Both the position numbers and the translations under genes were made by a program. A stretch of DNA of 64,000 bases from Acidobacteriota bacterium (GTDB lineage Bacteria; Acidobacteriota; Holophagae; Acanthopleuribacterales; Acanthopleuribacteraceae), in contig PDUC01000029.1 of assembly GCA_002747255.1 (NCBI GenBank), forward strand, positions 1 to 64,000, written 5' to 3'. Below the pieces are notes generated by a model. It made no database searches. It saw only the letters and a program-made list of their open reading frames with translations, and was not told the origin of the DNA. This document shows positions 63,121-64,000 of the stretch, piece after piece; position 1 is the first letter of the stretch, and each line of letters begins with the position of its first letter.

Positions 63121-64000
63121 CAAAGACACTTTTTGTAGTTGATGATGAGCAGAGCATGTGTCGTTTCTTTGAATTAACCTTTACGCATTTAGGGTATAGG
63201 GTTATTACGGCAAGTGGCGTGTCCGAAGCTGTTGGCATAATTGACAAAGAAAAATACGACGTTCTCTTAACCGATATGAAAATGGAAGATGGACAGGGCT
63301 TGGAAGTGCTTGAGGCGTCAAAGAAAAAAAATCCCGATACACCTGTTCTGATTATGACAGCTTATGCCAGCACCGATACCGCCATCGAAGCCATGAAACT
63401 GGGAGCCTCAGACTATCTCACCAAGCCGTTCAATGTAGAAGAAGTCAAACTCGTTATAGAAAATCAGGTGAGAACCTCAGCTTTGGTCAAGGAGAATATT
63501 CAGCTCAAAAAGCAGCTTAAACAGGTTCAATCCTTTGAGTTCATATCCAACTCAGAAGTTATGAGACCGGTTCTTGCCATGATTGATCGCGTTGCCCAAC
63601 TGGAAGCAACCGTTCTTGTTCAGGGTGAAAGTGGCACCGGTAAAGAGCTTATTATGAGGATGATTCATGAAAAATCCAATCGCAGTCAGGGTCCCTTTAT
63701 TGCCATCAATTGCGGAGCTTTACCGGAGAACCTGCTTGAAAGTGAATTGTTCGGCTATGAGAAGGGAGCTTTTACGGGGGCGGATCAACAGAAAATGGGG
63801 TTGTTTGAGGCGGCCAAAGGCGGAACACTGTTTTTAGATGAAATTGGCGAGCTGCCTCTTCACATGCAGGTTAAACTCTTGCGTGTGCTGCAGGAAGGCA
63901 AAATCAGACGAGTGGGAGGGCAGCGCGAAATTAATATTGACATGAGAATCGTTGCCGCAACAAACAGGGATCTTGAAGAAGAAGTCACCGAAGGCAGGTT
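63117..64000 (+). CDS. pilR: Sigma-54-dependent response regulator PilR (3' truncated)
   Basis: NtrC-family activator, open to the window end (about 294 codons visible). The receiver begins [14 protein letters not shown], with the phospho-Asp in [10 protein letters not shown] and the Lys in YLTKPF. The AAA+ domain shows Walker A GESGTGKE, the sigma-54 contact loop GAFTGA, Walker [14 protein letters not shown] and IVAATNRDL. The DNA-binding end lies outside the window. PilR normally switches on pilA; no pilin gene or -24/-12 promoter was seen in this window. Confidence 0.95.
   Translation, partial: MTKTLFVVDDEQSMCRFFELTFTHLGYRVITASGVSEAVGIIDKEKYDVLLTDMKMEDGQGLEVLEASKKKNPDTPVLIMTAYASTDTAIEAMKLGASDYLTKPFNVEEVKLVIENQVRTSALVKENIQLKKQLKQVQSFEFISNSEVMRPVLAMIDRVAQLEATVLVQGESGTGKELIMRMIHEKSNRSQGPFIAINCGALPENLLESELFGYEKGAFTGADQQKMGLFEAAKGGTLFLDEIGELPLHMQVKLLRVLQEGKIRRVGGQREINIDMRIVAATNRDLEEEVTEGR

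Noticed and set aside
1-64000. CRISPR arrays, insertion sequences, prophage or integrase genes, tRNA and rRNA genes
   Set aside because: I looked for regular repeats, transposase or integrase motifs and tRNA-like arms on both strands. Only the tmRNA was found.

Overview
The window looks like chromosomal DNA (about 45% G+C by eye) from a Gram-negative bacterium with a large, signalling-rich genome. Evidence for an outer membrane is a PilQ secretin, a lipoprotein and several signal-peptide proteins; EpmA/EpmB/EF-P, RodZ and a complete type IV pilus machine are also present. Eukaryotic-type Ser/Thr kinases, PP2C phosphatases, an FHA protein and TPR proteins are unusually dense. My best guess is Acidobacteriota (Holophagae or Acanthopleuribacter-like), with Myxococcota or another delta-type lineage as the alternative. 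This is inference from gene content only, at low confidence.

Layout. 1-4,800: end of an unknown gene, tmRNA (ssrA, tag ADNNLALAA) with a clear terminator, ribosomal protein L31, two orphan proteins, then the FliW-CsrA pair. 4,772-8,650: a membrane-anchored FHA protein with Ig-like domains and a small proline/lysine-rich membrane protein. 8,935-13,402: two tandem ClC chloride channels with different cytosolic tails (CBS + RCK_C; CBS + PTS EIIA). 13,542-22,822: an FAD oxidoreductase, a COG2426 membrane protein, an SNF2 ATPase, a Ser/Thr kinase-ATPase-TPR protein and a Fur-family regulator. 23,149-27,704: cheA(-REC), cheW and cheB. 27,905-31,909: a 1,334-residue kinase-ATPase-TPR protein ending in an SBP_bac_5 solute-binding domain. 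32,148-35,088: a tight three-gene operon (nucleoside deoxyribosyltransferase-like/XRE, a membrane protein, ankyrin-CAP). 35,273-42,710: comF, a PP2C phosphatase, epmA-efp and divergent epmB, a TPR membrane protein and pyrimidine-nucleoside phosphorylase. 42,957-46,914: rodZ, an unknown protein, DnaJ-TPR and a second PP2C. 47,191-64,000: the type IV pilus locus pilM-N-O-P-Q, lipoprotein, TPR, roadblock, aroK, pilB-T-C-S-R, with pilR cut by the window end.

How the parts fit. The pil locus supplies motor, alignment and secretin parts plus a PilS/PilR two-component pair; a pilin gene is not in view. The Che cluster (CheA with its own receiver, CheW, CheB, but no CheR or receptor here) could steer pilus motility or another output. 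EpmA, EF-P and EpmB form a complete beta-lysylation set for proline-stalled translation. The kinases, phosphatases and FHA protein suggest a broad Ser/Thr phospho-signalling network.

Most unusual items: the kinase fused to an SBP_bac_5 domain, the ClC-CBS-EIIA fusion, the deoxyribosyltransferase-like/XRE operon, and the lipoprotein/TPR/roadblock genes inside the pil locus.
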